The notes beneath the pieces are model-generated. The model saw only the letters and a list, made by a program, of their open reading frames with translations, had not been told where the DNA came from and ran no database searches. The position numbers were made by a program, and so were the translations under genes. Positions 5,713 through 10,966 of a stretch of DNA of 10,966 nucleotides are shown piece after piece (within the stretch, counting starts at the first letter, position 1; each line of letters opens with the position of its first letter). This DNA is from JBIOYL01 sp044870185 (lineage in GTDB: Bacteria > Actinomycetota > CALGFH01), in contig JBIOYL010000139.1 of the NCBI GenBank assembly GCA_044870185.1, positions 1-10,966 of the forward strand, given 5' to 3'.

Positions 5713-5908
5713 GCCGCCAATGGGTGAGCGTACGCCGGGCCGCGGCCGTCACCCGGTCCAGCAACCCCGGCCGGAGGTCCTCGTAGCGGTGCCAGCCGGC
5801 GGTGTCACCGGCGAGGTAGCGGTCGATGTCCTGGCGGCCCTGGTCGAGCTCGTCAGGACCAAGGTATTGGGCGTGCAAGGAGCGCTCAGCGTCCGGGGTG
5901 TCGTGCAT
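5702..5908 (-). CDS. Candidate antitoxin of the RelE-like pair
   Basis: I do not recognise a family. The 68-aa protein is acidic in its first half (HDTPDAERS, GPDELDQGRQDIDRY) and basic at the end (AARRTLTHWRRA), with predicted helices throughout and no membrane segment. ATG 5906-5908 is preferred because GGAGAGG lies 5 bases before it. The upstream ATG at 5924-5926 adds six residues and has no such site. It overlaps the toxin-like gene by 11 bases and precedes it, which is the main argument for an antitoxin. No Phd, ribbon-helix-helix or HTH motif is obvious. TAGCTT at 5933-5938 on this strand is a possible -10. The rest of the gap up to 6097 holds nothing I can name. Confidence 0.5.
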   Translation of the reverse strand: MHDTPDAERSLHAQYLGPDELDQGRQDIDRYLAGDTAGWHRYEDLRPGLLDRVTAAARRTLTHWRRAV

Positions 5909-6097
5909 GGGGGCCTCTCCACTCATGGCTGCAAGCTACCGGCCCGGGAGGCGGACGTCCACCCCAGCCGCCACCGGGGAGCGGCTCGCCGCGCTTCCGA
6001 CGGCCGGGCCGGCCACGCCGCTCCTCGGCGTTGACGAGGTACCCATCGCGGCCGCGGTCGCCGCGCTGCGAGCCCACCGGGCCTGCCAGCTTCTGCC

Positions 6098-6610
6098 TCA
6101 GAACGGCTTGGCCACCATCAGCCACAGGATGCCGAGCACGCCGGCGACCTCGACCACGGCGATCACGACGGGCCGGGTCGAGTCGAGCAGGTCGGCCAGC
6201 TCCTGCTCCCGCGCGCCGGGGTCGGCCGGGCCGCCCACCGGCACGGCCTGCGGGTCGGGCTCGGCCGGGCCGCCCGCCGGCACGGCGACCGCCTGGCGTA
6301 CGCGCCGGTAGTAGGGCACGGCCAGCGGGCCGGCCGCGACCAGCAGCACCACGAGCAGCACCAGCGCGGCCGAGATCCAGCCCTGCCGCCACCAGTGCCC
6401 GAGGAAGCCGGCGACGATGCCGCCGACGAGCAGGACGGCCAGCGAGCCGTACATGAACGGCCGGGTGCTGGCCGACAGGTCGAGCAGGGCGCGGACCCGT
6501 TCGGGTGCGCGCTCGTGCCGCAGGCGCAGGGCCACCGCGGCCGAGGCGCCGTGGGCGGCCAGGAACCCGATGGCACCGGCGATGTGGACGAACACCCAGA
6601 GGTGGTACAC
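6098..6610 (-). CDS. DUF2269-like integral membrane protein
   Basis: The 170-aa protein has four predicted membrane helices (about residues 5-29, 52-71, 77-99 and 148-166). The start MYHLWVFVHIAGAIGFLAAH and the following cytoplasmic-type RLRHERAPERVRALLDLSAS match the DUF2269 style of small membrane proteins with helix-1 histidines. The role of these proteins is not established; some lie near respiratory or copper genes. Between helices 3 and 4 a Pro/Gly/Ala-rich segment is built from a duplicated 13-residue unit (VPAGGPAEP / VPVGGPADP). GTG 6608-6610 is chosen from the family-like N-terminus. There is no ribosome binding site, but TATTCT lies 7 bases upstream, which would fit a leaderless transcript. 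It diverges from the larger membrane protein at 6680, and the two may be related in function. Confidence 0.65.
   Translation of the reverse strand: MYHLWVFVHIAGAIGFLAAHGASAAVALRLRHERAPERVRALLDLSASTRPFMYGSLAVLLVGGIVAGFLGHWWRQGWISAALVLLVVLLVAAGPLAVPYYRRVRQAVAVPAGGPAEPDPQAVPVGGPADPGAREQELADLLDSTRPVVIAVVEVAGVLGILWLMVAKPF
6222..6286 (-). repeat. Duplicated 26-bp unit inside the DUF2269 gene
   Basis: Two 26-base copies at 6222-6247 and 6261-6286 differ at one base and are spaced 39 bases apart, so the reading frame is kept. They encode the duplicated GGPAxP linker between helices 3 and 4. In-frame expansion within a flexible loop is the simplest reading. Confidence 0.6.
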
Positions 6611-6617
6611 GGCCGCG

Positions 6618-6627
6618 AGAATACACT
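6618..6627. promoter_or_regulatory. Overlapping divergent -10 boxes
   Basis: AGAATACACT contains TACACT (6622-6627, plus strand) and TATTCT (6618-6623, minus strand). These are the only AT-rich bases in the 69-base gap between the two divergent membrane genes. TATTCT lies 7 bases from the GTG at 6610. I see no good -35 for either direction. Confidence 0.3.
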
Positions 6628-6679
6628 GCTGGCGACGTGAACATGCTGGTCGTCCTGCTCACCAGGACCCGGGAGATCG

Positions 6680-8062
6680 GTGGGTGCTGTGAGGGCCCAG
6701 AAGGAGGAAGGTCCGCCGGCCGGGCGGGGGCGGCGCGGTCCGCCGGCCGGGCGGGGGCGGCGCGGCCGGCTGGCGGGCCGGCGGGGCCGGCAAGGCGTGG
6801 CCGCCGCCGTCACCGTCGCCTACCTCGCCGCCGCCGGCCTGGCCCTGCTCGGGCGCGGCCGCATCGCCGCCGGGCCGTGGCTCGCCCTCCACCTGCTGCT
6901 GCTCGGAGCGGTGAGCAACGCGATCGTCTCCTGGAGCGAGCAGTTCGCCGCGACCCTGCTCCACGTCCGGCCGCTGCCACCTGCGCTCGGGCTGGCCCGG
7001 CTGCTCGTGCTGAACGCGGGCATCGTCGCCGTGCTCGACGGGGTGGCCGCCACCCGCCCACGGGCCGTGGTCGCGGGCGCGGTGCTGGTCGGCGCCGCGG
7101 TCGTCGGTCACGTCGCCGCGCTCGCGGTCATGGCCGGCCGGAGCCTGGCGCCGCGGTTGCGCGTGGTGGTCTGGTACTACGTCGCCGGCGGGGCCAGCCT
7201 GGTCGTCGGGGTCGTGCTCGGCGCCCTGCTGGGCGTGGGCGCGATCGCCGGCGCGGCCAGGTGGGACGCTGTCCGGCTGGCACATGCCCACGTCAACCTG
7301 CTCGGCTGGGTCGGCCTGGCCGTGCTCGGCACCCAGGTGACCTTGTGGCCGACCATGCTGCGCACCCGCATGGTCGCCGGCGCGGTCATGGCCGCCCGCC
7401 GGACCCTCGTGCTCGCCGTGGCCGGGCTTGCCCTGACCGTGACCGGGTTCCTGGCCGGCTGGCGCGCCGCCGCCGGCGCCGGCCTGGCCTGCTACCTGGC
7501 CGGGGTGGCCGTCGCTGCCGGTCCGTTCGTCCGGACGTTGCGTCAGCGCCGCCCACGCGAGGCCGCCCCATGGATGCTCGCGGCCGCCATGGCCTGGTTC
7601 GCCGCCGCCGTGGCGGCCGACACCGTCGTGATCGCGCTCCGCCCGGCGACGGCCGAGGCCGCCGAGCAGCGGCTGGCACCCGCCGTGGTGGTTGGCTTCG
7701 CCGCCCAGGTCCTGGTCGGCGCGCTCACCTACCTGCTGCCCGTCGTCCGGGGCGGCGGCCCCCAGGGCGGGCGCCGGCTGGCCCGGCTGCTGTCGGCCGG
7801 CTGGCCGGTGCGCGTGGCTGCGGTCAACGCCGGCCTGCTCGCCGTGGTCACCCCGGGCCTGCCGGGATGGGCGGGTCGGCTGGGCTGGTGGCTCGTGGGG
7901 GTGAGCCTGGGCGCCTTCGTCGTCCTGGCCGCCGGCGCGCTTGTGCTGCCGGCGGCGCGCGGGGATGGCGGCGCCAAGCCGGCGGCGCCCGGCCGGCGCC
8001 CGGCGTCGCGGCCAGCGCCGCCGGCCGGGCAGCGGGGCGGCACCGCCCGGCCGAGGAGGTGA
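6680..8062 (+). CDS. 12-helix membrane protein resembling haem-copper oxidase subunit I / NnrS
   Basis: The 460-aa protein has about 12 predicted membrane helices between residues 40 and 425, the layout of haem-copper oxidase subunit I and NnrS-like proteins. Histidines sit in helices at His71 (LHLLLLGAVSN), His144 and His202/His204 (AHAHVNLLGWVGLAVLGTQV). The last motif, followed by TLWPTMLRTRM, resembles the membrane part of actinobacterial copper-oxidase-type proteins. No multicopper-oxidase domain follows. Haem or copper binding is inferred, not shown. The N-terminus before residue 40 is Arg/Gly-rich and comes from a 27-bp tandem repeat. GTG 6680 has a GGGAG close upstream, and GTG 6797 would give a protein starting at the first helix. 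The C-terminal tail is Pro/Arg-rich and cytosolic. Its stop codon overlaps the ribosome binding site of the DUF488 gene, so the two are coupled. Confidence 0.65.
   Translation: MGAVRAQKEEGPPAGRGRRGPPAGRGRRGRLAGRRGRQGVAAAVTVAYLAAAGLALLGRGRIAAGPWLALHLLLLGAVSNAIVSWSEQFAATLLHVRPLPPALGLARLLVLNAGIVAVLDGVAATRPRAVVAGAVLVGAAVVGHVAALAVMAGRSLAPRLRVVVWYYVAGGASLVVGVVLGALLGVGAIAGAARWDAVRLAHAHVNLLGWVGLAVLGTQVTLWPTMLRTRMVAGAVMAARRTLVLAVAGLALTVTGFLAGWRAAAGAGLACYLAGVAVAAGPFVRTLRQRRPREAAPWMLAAAMAWFAAAVAADTVVIALRPATAEAAEQRLAPAVVVGFAAQVLVGALTYLLPVVRGGGPQGGRRLARLLSAGWPVRVAAVNAGLLAVVTPGLPGWAGRLGWWLVGVSLGAFVVLAAGALVLPAARGDGGAKPAAPGRRPASRPAPPAGQRGGTARPRR
6711..6764 (+). repeat. Perfect 27-bp tandem repeat, two copies
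   Basis: Copies at 6711-6737 and 6738-6764 are identical and encode PPAGRGRRG twice if translation starts at 6680. The unit contains CCGCCGGCCGG, an 11-mer that recurs at three further sites in the window. Confidence 0.8.
8054..8059 (+). promoter_or_regulatory. Ribosome binding site suggesting a CTG start
   Basis: AGGAGG is 7 bases before the in-frame CTG at 8067 and runs into the stop codon (8060-8062) of the preceding membrane-protein gene. The next standard start, GTG 8088, is 28 bases away and has no site of its own. Confidence 0.55.
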
Positions 8063-8066
8063 CGAA

Positions 8067-8432
8067 CTGGCGGGCAAGCGGCAGACCGTGCAGGTCAAGC
8101 GGGTCTACGACGCGCCCGGTGCCGACGATGGCAGCCGCGTGCTGGTCGACCGGGTGTGGCCGCACGGGCTGCGCAAGCAGGACGCCAAGCTCGACCACTG
8201 GATCAGGGCGGTCGCGCCGAGCACCGAGCTGCGCCGCTGGTACGGGCACGACCCGGACCGTTTCGAGGAGTTCGCCCGGCGCTACGAGGCCGAGCTGACC
8301 GCCCCGGAGCCGGCCGCGGCCCTCGACCGGCTCCGCGAGCTGGCCCGGGCCGGGCCGGTCACGCTGCTGACCGCGACCAGGGACCCGTCGCGGAGCCAGG
8401 CCGCGGTGCTCGCCCGCCTGCTCGGCAGCTGA
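8067..8432 (+). CDS. DUF488 (YeaO-like) family protein
   Basis: This is a complete DUF488 member of unknown biochemical role, similar in length to E. coli YeaO (about 115 aa). Visible family motifs are VKRVYDAP at the start, the SRVLVDRVWPHGLRK block, an HWIRAVAPSTELRRWYGHDP block, FARRYEAEL and a final PVTLLTATRD strand. The usual HNHA-like motif after this strand is replaced by RSQAAVL. Two starts are possible. CTG 8067 (121 aa) has a perfectly placed AGGAGG 7 bases upstream. GTG 8088 (114 aa, MQVKRVYDAP) matches the family N-terminus but has no ribosome binding site. I prefer CTG, with reserve. The gene is coupled to the upstream membrane protein. GC-rich palindromes at about 8433-8458 could end the transcript, although no T-run is present. 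Confidence 0.88.
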   Translation: MAGKRQTVQVKRVYDAPGADDGSRVLVDRVWPHGLRKQDAKLDHWIRAVAPSTELRRWYGHDPDRFEEFARRYEAELTAPEPAAALDRLRELARAGPVTLLTATRDPSRSQAAVLARLLGS

Positions 8433-8467
8433 GGCCCCGGGCCCGGGCCCGCGCGGGCACCGCCAGC

Positions 8468-8646
8468 CGGCCCGCCTTCGGCTTCCTGCGCACCAACCAT
8501 CGGCCCCCCAAGCCACGCACCCGTGGCCTCACCGATCCACCGGCGGGTTCGTCGAGCACGTGCTCACCCAGGGTGCCGACATGGTCGACCGCTATGTCGA
8601 CGAGGTCGCCCGCGTCGGCTTCGACATCCTGGAGGTCTCCAGCGGG
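8468..8646 (+). pseudogene. Broken COG1809 phosphosulfolactate synthase-like (ComA) gene
   Basis: Two fragments in different frames match one family. In the frame of base 8477 the DNA reads FGFLRTNHRPPKPRTRGLTD, the N-terminal motif of COG1809 proteins (RPPKPRTRGLT). From 8539 in another frame it reads TGGFVEHVLTQGADMVDRYV and then DEVARVGFDILEVSSG, which match the later STGGFIExVLxQG and GFDxxEISxGF motifs. In intact proteins about 60 residues with the first half of the barrel lie between these motifs; here they are adjacent. The C-terminal half after EVSSG is also missing. It is therefore a relic with an internal out-of-frame deletion and a 3' truncation. The family attaches sulfite to phosphoenolpyruvate in coenzyme M synthesis or has related uncharacterised roles. 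The match rests on remembered family motifs. Confidence 0.65.
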
Positions 8647-8687
8647 GGCGGCGAGCCCACCGGTCTGCGGATCGGCCGACGGGCCTC

Positions 8688-8693
8688 TACACT
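8688..8693 (+). promoter_or_regulatory. -10 box candidate before the structured leader
   Basis: TACACT fits the TAnnnT pattern and lies just after the ComA relic, about 200 bases before the 55-aa gene. No convincing -35 is seen 16-18 bases upstream. If real, it gives a long 5' leader. Confidence 0.25.
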
Positions 8694-8726
8694 TGCCAAT
8701 GCGACGGGCCGCAGGCGAGGGGCGTG

Positions 8727-8880
8727 GGAATCCCTCCGGCGGCGTCGCCGTGCGTGTGGTTCCCGGAAGCGCCGGAACACGAGAGGATGGGCAGACCCGC
8801 GCTTGGGCGGCGGCCGCCGGTGCCCAAGCGGGCGTTTGAGCCGGTGGCGGTCGGGGAACCCGCCGATGTCGGCCAGCCGT
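8727..8880 (+). other. Hairpin-rich leader upstream of the 55-aa gene
   Basis: This stretch has no good reading frame but several strong inverted repeats. GGGAATCCC lies at 8727-8735. A CGGCG/CGCCG stem lies around 8737-8750. A bulged stem CGTGT...TTCC/GGAACACG spans 8753-8781. A long stem CCCGCGCTTGGGC/GCCCAAGCGGG with one bulge spans 8796-8832. A GGCGG/CCGCC stem follows near 8846-8864. The ATG of the next gene lies 16 bases beyond. Ordered hairpins in an untranslated leader suggest a cis-regulatory RNA or attenuator. I could not match it to a known riboswitch, and high GC alone favours such pairings. Confidence 0.35.
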
Positions 8881-8896
8881 GACCGAAAGGAATGCG

Positions 8897-9064
8897 ATGA
8901 GCCAGGACGCCGTCCCCGAGGCCGATGCGCAGGAGCAGCGCGCCCCGCTGCTCGCGCCCGACGACCCGGAGCTCCCGGCGATCGACGCCGAGGTCCCCGA
9001 GGCCGACGCCTACGAGCAGGCCCTGCCTGTCCCGTTCGACGACGAGGACGCGGAGCGCCGCTGA
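8897..9064 (+). CDS. Small acidic protein (55 aa) with PEADAxEQ repeat
   Basis: The 55-aa protein is strongly acidic and has no membrane or signal segment. It contains two copies of one motif, VPEADAQEQRAPLLAPDD and VPEADAYEQALPVPFDDE (about residues 6-23 and 33-50), joined by a PELPAIDAE linker. I recall PEADxxEQ motifs in uncharacterised short actinobacterial proteins, but no function. ATG 8897 is supported by AAAGGAA ending 5 bases upstream. The out-of-frame ATG at 8892 stops after two codons. Third-position GC is high. It follows a hairpin-rich leader and is 75 bases upstream of a phosphoribosyltransferase gene with which it may be co-transcribed. A disordered binding peptide or small regulator is a guess. 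Confidence 0.75.
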   Translation: MSQDAVPEADAQEQRAPLLAPDDPELPAIDAEVPEADAYEQALPVPFDDEDAERR

Positions 9065-9139
9065 CCGGCCAGGACGGCGACCGGCGGCCGCGCGGGCGCA
9101 TCCGAGGGGCTGGCCGCAGGACCGAGGAGCGGGGCGCAC

Positions 9140-9862
9140 ATGGACGCCGTGTTCGAGGATCGAGCCGAGGCTGGCGCCGCCCTCGCGGCCCGGCTGGCCG
9201 GCTACGCCCGTCACCCGGACGTGGTGGTGCTGGCCCTGCCCCGCGGCGGCGTGCCGGTAGGCTACGAGGTGGCCCGGGCGCTGGACGCACCCCTCGAGGT
9301 GTTCCTGGTACGCAAGCTCGGCGTGCCCGGCCACGAGGAGCTGGCCATGGGCGCCATCGCCAGCGGCGGTGTGCGCGTGCTCAACCAGGACGTCGTCGAG
9401 CGCCTCGGCATCCCGGCGGCCACGATCGAGGCGGTCACGCAGGTCGAGCAGGAGGAGCTGGAGCGGCGCGAGCGGGCCTACCGTGGCGACCGGCCGGCGC
9501 CGGACGTCGCCGGCAAGGTCGCGATCGTCGTCGACGACGGCCTGGCCACCGGGTCGAGCATGCGGGCGGCGGTGGCCGCGCTGCGGCGGGCCGGCCCTGC
9601 CCGCATCGTCGTCGGCGTGCCGACCGCGGCCGCCTCGACCTGCGAGCTGCTCCGGCAGGAGGCCGACGAGGTGGTGTGCGTCACCACGCCGGAGCCGTTC
9701 TTCGCCGTCGGGCTGTCCTACCGTCGGTTCGCCCAGACCTCCGACGATGAGGTCCGCGAGCTGCTGCGGCGGGCGGCCGCCGAGCGGCCCGGCCGGCAGG
9801 ACGGCGGCCGGGACAGCGGCGCCGCCGGCGGCCCGGCCGTTCGCCCCCGGGCGACCGGGTAG
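9140..9862 (+). CDS. Phosphoribosyltransferase-family protein
   Basis: The 240-aa cytoplasmic protein is a type I phosphoribosyltransferase fold of the kind annotated as putative phosphoribosyl transferase in actinobacteria. The PRPP-binding loop is VAIVVDDGLATGSSM (about residues 127-141). An N-terminal phosphate-binding element LPRGGVPVGYEVA (33-45) and the flexible-loop region FLVRKLGVPGHEELAMGAIA (55-74) are also present. These proteins usually have about 210-220 residues; the last 25 or so here are a Gly/Arg/Pro-rich tail. The substrate base is unknown. Relatives are often fused or adjacent to dienelactone-hydrolase-like domains, but none is present here. ATG 9140 has GAGGAG about 10 bases upstream. 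A 159-base gap with a tandem repeat precedes the phosphatase gene. Confidence 0.9.
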   Translation: MDAVFEDRAEAGAALAARLAGYARHPDVVVLALPRGGVPVGYEVARALDAPLEVFLVRKLGVPGHEELAMGAIASGGVRVLNQDVVERLGIPAATIEAVTQVEQEELERRERAYRGDRPAPDVAGKVAIVVDDGLATGSSMRAAVAALRRAGPARIVVGVPTAAASTCELLRQEADEVVCVTTPEPFFAVGLSYRRFAQTSDDEVRELLRRAAAERPGRQDGGRDSGAAGGPAVRPRATG

Positions 9863-9879
9863 GCCCACGTCCTGGGCGG

Positions 9880-9909
9880 CCCGCCGGCCCCCGGCCCGCC
9901 GGCCCCCGG
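9880..9909 (+). repeat. Perfect 15-bp tandem repeat, two copies
   Basis: CCCGCCGGCCCCCGG is repeated exactly at 9880-9894 and 9895-9909 in the gap between the phosphoribosyltransferase and the HAD gene. The rest of the gap (9863-10021) shows no gene. The unit resembles the other CCGCCGG-based repeats of the window. Confidence 0.7.
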
Positions 9910-10021
9910 CCAGCTGGTCGCCCGGGCCAGCGCCGTCCGCAGGCGCCGGGCGCGGGTCAAGCCGGGGCGGGCGCTGGTCGGCCCGGCGGCGGGCGCGGTC
10001 GAGCCGGACGGGAGGGGTCGC

Positions 10022-10966
10022 ATGGCGGCGGTTACGGGCGTCGAGGTCGTCCTGCTCGACCTGGACGGGACCGTGTACGAGGGGACGCGGCCGGTGGCCG
10101 GGGCGGCCCGGGCCGTGGCCCGCCTGCGCGAGCTGGGCCTGCGGGTGCGCTTCACCACCAACACCGACTCGGTGCCGGCCGCTGCGCTGGTCGGGCGCCT
10201 GGCCGGCATGGGCATCCGGGCCGAGGAGGCAGAGCTGCTCACGCCGGTGACGCTCGCCGGTCGCCTGTTCGCCGCACTGCCGGAGGCGCGCGTGCTCGCC
10301 GTGGCCTCGCCCCCGGTCCGCGACCACCTGGCCCGCTTCCTGGCGGGTTCGGGTGAGTCGGTGACGCACGTGCTGGTCGGCGACCCGAGCTACGGGGCCA
10401 CCTACGGCGACCTGGACGCCGCCTTCCGGGCGCTCCGCGCCGGGGCCGAGCTGGTCGCCACGCAGGTCGGCCGGTTCGTGCGCCGGGACGACGGCGAGCA
10501 CCTCGACACGGGGGGATGGGTGCGCCTGCTCGAGTACGCCGCCGGCGTGCGGGCCCGGGTGCTCGGCAAGCCCTCGCCCGACTTCTTCCGCCTGGCCGTC
10601 CGGGCGGCCGGGAGCGAGCCCGCCCGGGCGCTCGTGGTCGGCGACGACGTGGCCGCCGACGTCGCCGGCGCGCGTGCCGTCGGCTGCCGGGCCGTGCTCG
10701 TGCGGACCGGCAAGGGCGCAGGTGCGCCCTCACCGGCGGGCGGCGGGCACCTGCCCCCACCGCCGGCCGGCGCCGAGCAGGCGCACCCCCTCCCGCCGGC
10801 CGGTACCGAGCAGACGCCGCCCCCACCGGCGGGCGGCGGGCCGGACGCGGTCATCGACAGCGTGGCCAGCCTGCCGGACCTGCTCGGCGACCCGGCCCGC
10901 CTGCCGGACCTGCTCGCCGACCCGGCCCGCCCACCCGCCGACGACGCCCGACCCGGCACGCCCGCC
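10022..10966 (+). CDS. HAD-superfamily IIA phosphatase (LHPP/NagD-like), partial at right edge
   Basis: HAD phosphatases remove phosphate through an aspartyl intermediate. The 315 visible codons have no stop. Motif I is DLDGT (residues 13-17, nucleophile Asp13), motif II is the TTNTD segment (45-49), motif III is Lys183 in GKPSPDFF and motif IV is VGDDVAADVAGA (206-217). The order and the small cap are those of subfamily IIA, nearest in memory to LHPP (phosphohistidine/phospholysine phosphatase) and NagD. The usual end, VRTGK, a short linker and then DAVIDSVASLPDLL, is broken by an insertion of about 40 residues rich in PPAG (about 232-273). After it, LPDLLxDPAR is duplicated. ATG 10022 has GGAGG 6 bases upstream. 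The true substrate is unknown. Confidence 0.88.
   Translation, partial: MAAVTGVEVVLLDLDGTVYEGTRPVAGAARAVARLRELGLRVRFTTNTDSVPAAALVGRLAGMGIRAEEAELLTPVTLAGRLFAALPEARVLAVASPPVRDHLARFLAGSGESVTHVLVGDPSYGATYGDLDAAFRALRAGAELVATQVGRFVRRDDGEHLDTGGWVRLLEYAAGVRARVLGKPSPDFFRLAVRAAGSEPARALVVGDDVAADVAGARAVGCRAVLVRTGKGAGAPSPAGGGHLPPPPAGAEQAHPLPPAGTEQTPPPPAGGGPDAVIDSVASLPDLLGDPARLPDLLADPARPPADDARPGTPA
10871..10930 (+). repeat. 30-bp tandem repeat at the 3' end of the HAD gene
   Basis: Copies at 10871-10900 and 10901-10930 differ at one base (10887 versus 10917) and encode LPDLLGDPAR then LPDLLADPAR. LPDLL is the normal last helix of this phosphatase family, so the terminal helix has been duplicated in frame. 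Confidence 0.75.

Noticed and set aside
6505..8298. Plus-strand 597-codon frame across the membrane-protein gene
   Set aside because: It is an Arg/Gly-rich shadow of the 6680-8062 gene, which has hydrophobic helices and a coupled downstream gene.
8727..8880. Known riboswitch (cobalamin, c-di-GMP, ydaO, guanidine, ZTP)
   Set aside because: I compared the conserved core motifs from memory and none was present. Only generic hairpins remain.
8687..10501. Long minus-strand open frame opposite the phosphoribosyltransferase and HAD genes
   Set aside because: The plus strand carries the PRPP loop and all HAD motifs. The minus frame has no domain and is typical of antisense frames in GC-rich DNA.

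Overview
The window is about 11 kb of very GC-rich DNA. Nearly every real gene shows strong G/C bias at third codon positions, GTG (and possibly CTG) starts, alanine/arginine/glycine-rich proteins and families typical of Actinomycetota. It looks like chromosomal DNA of a high-GC actinobacterium. I see no rRNA, tRNA, CRISPR array, transposase or phage gene.

Layout. (1) 1-1643, plus strand: a repeat-rich leader with a TTGACA promoter, then a 40-aa acidic ORF, a 59-aa protein with an internal GSDF repeat, and a coupled 227-aa membrane protein with a Thr/Pro-rich tail. (2) 1657-4868, minus strand: a fructose-type PTS operon reading fruK (1-phosphofructokinase), then a stand-alone EIIA(Fru), then ptsI (enzyme I). 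Between EIIA and ptsI lies an in-frame vestige of an EIIB(Fru) active-site loop. It suggests that the EIIB-EIIC part of an ancestral fused permease was lost. No HPr gene and no EIIBC are present. (3) 5032-5908: a short plus-strand protein resembling only the C-terminal helical part of aminoglycoside 3''-adenylyltransferases, convergent with a minus-strand RelE/ParE-like toxin and its candidate antitoxin. (4) 6098-8432: a DUF2269-like membrane protein diverges from a 12-helix membrane protein resembling haem-copper oxidase subunit I/NnrS. The latter is coupled to a DUF488 (YeaO-like) protein that may start at CTG. (5) 8468-8646: a broken COG1809/ComA-like phosphosulfolactate synthase gene with its middle and C-terminus missing. 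(6) 8694-10966, plus strand: a hairpin-rich leader, a 55-aa acidic protein with two PEADAxEQ repeats, a phosphoribosyltransferase, and a HAD-IIA phosphatase of the LHPP/NagD type that runs off the right edge and carries a PPAG-rich insertion.

How the genes work together. The PTS genes form a clear functional unit: EI would phosphorylate HPr encoded elsewhere, EIIA would receive the phosphate, and FruK would convert fructose 1-phosphate to fructose 1,6-bisphosphate. Transport needs EIIBC from another locus, otherwise the remnant acts in regulation. The other modules are small, mostly unrelated accessory units.

Two themes recur. One is gene decay: the EIIB relic, the ComA relic and possibly the AadA-like fragment. 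The other is short GC-rich tandem repeats, several built on CCGCCGGCCGG, lying at gene ends or inside a coding region. No complete novel multi-gene system is evident. The best candidates for something undescribed are the small-protein/membrane-protein cassette at the left and the structured leader with its 55-aa acidic protein at the right.
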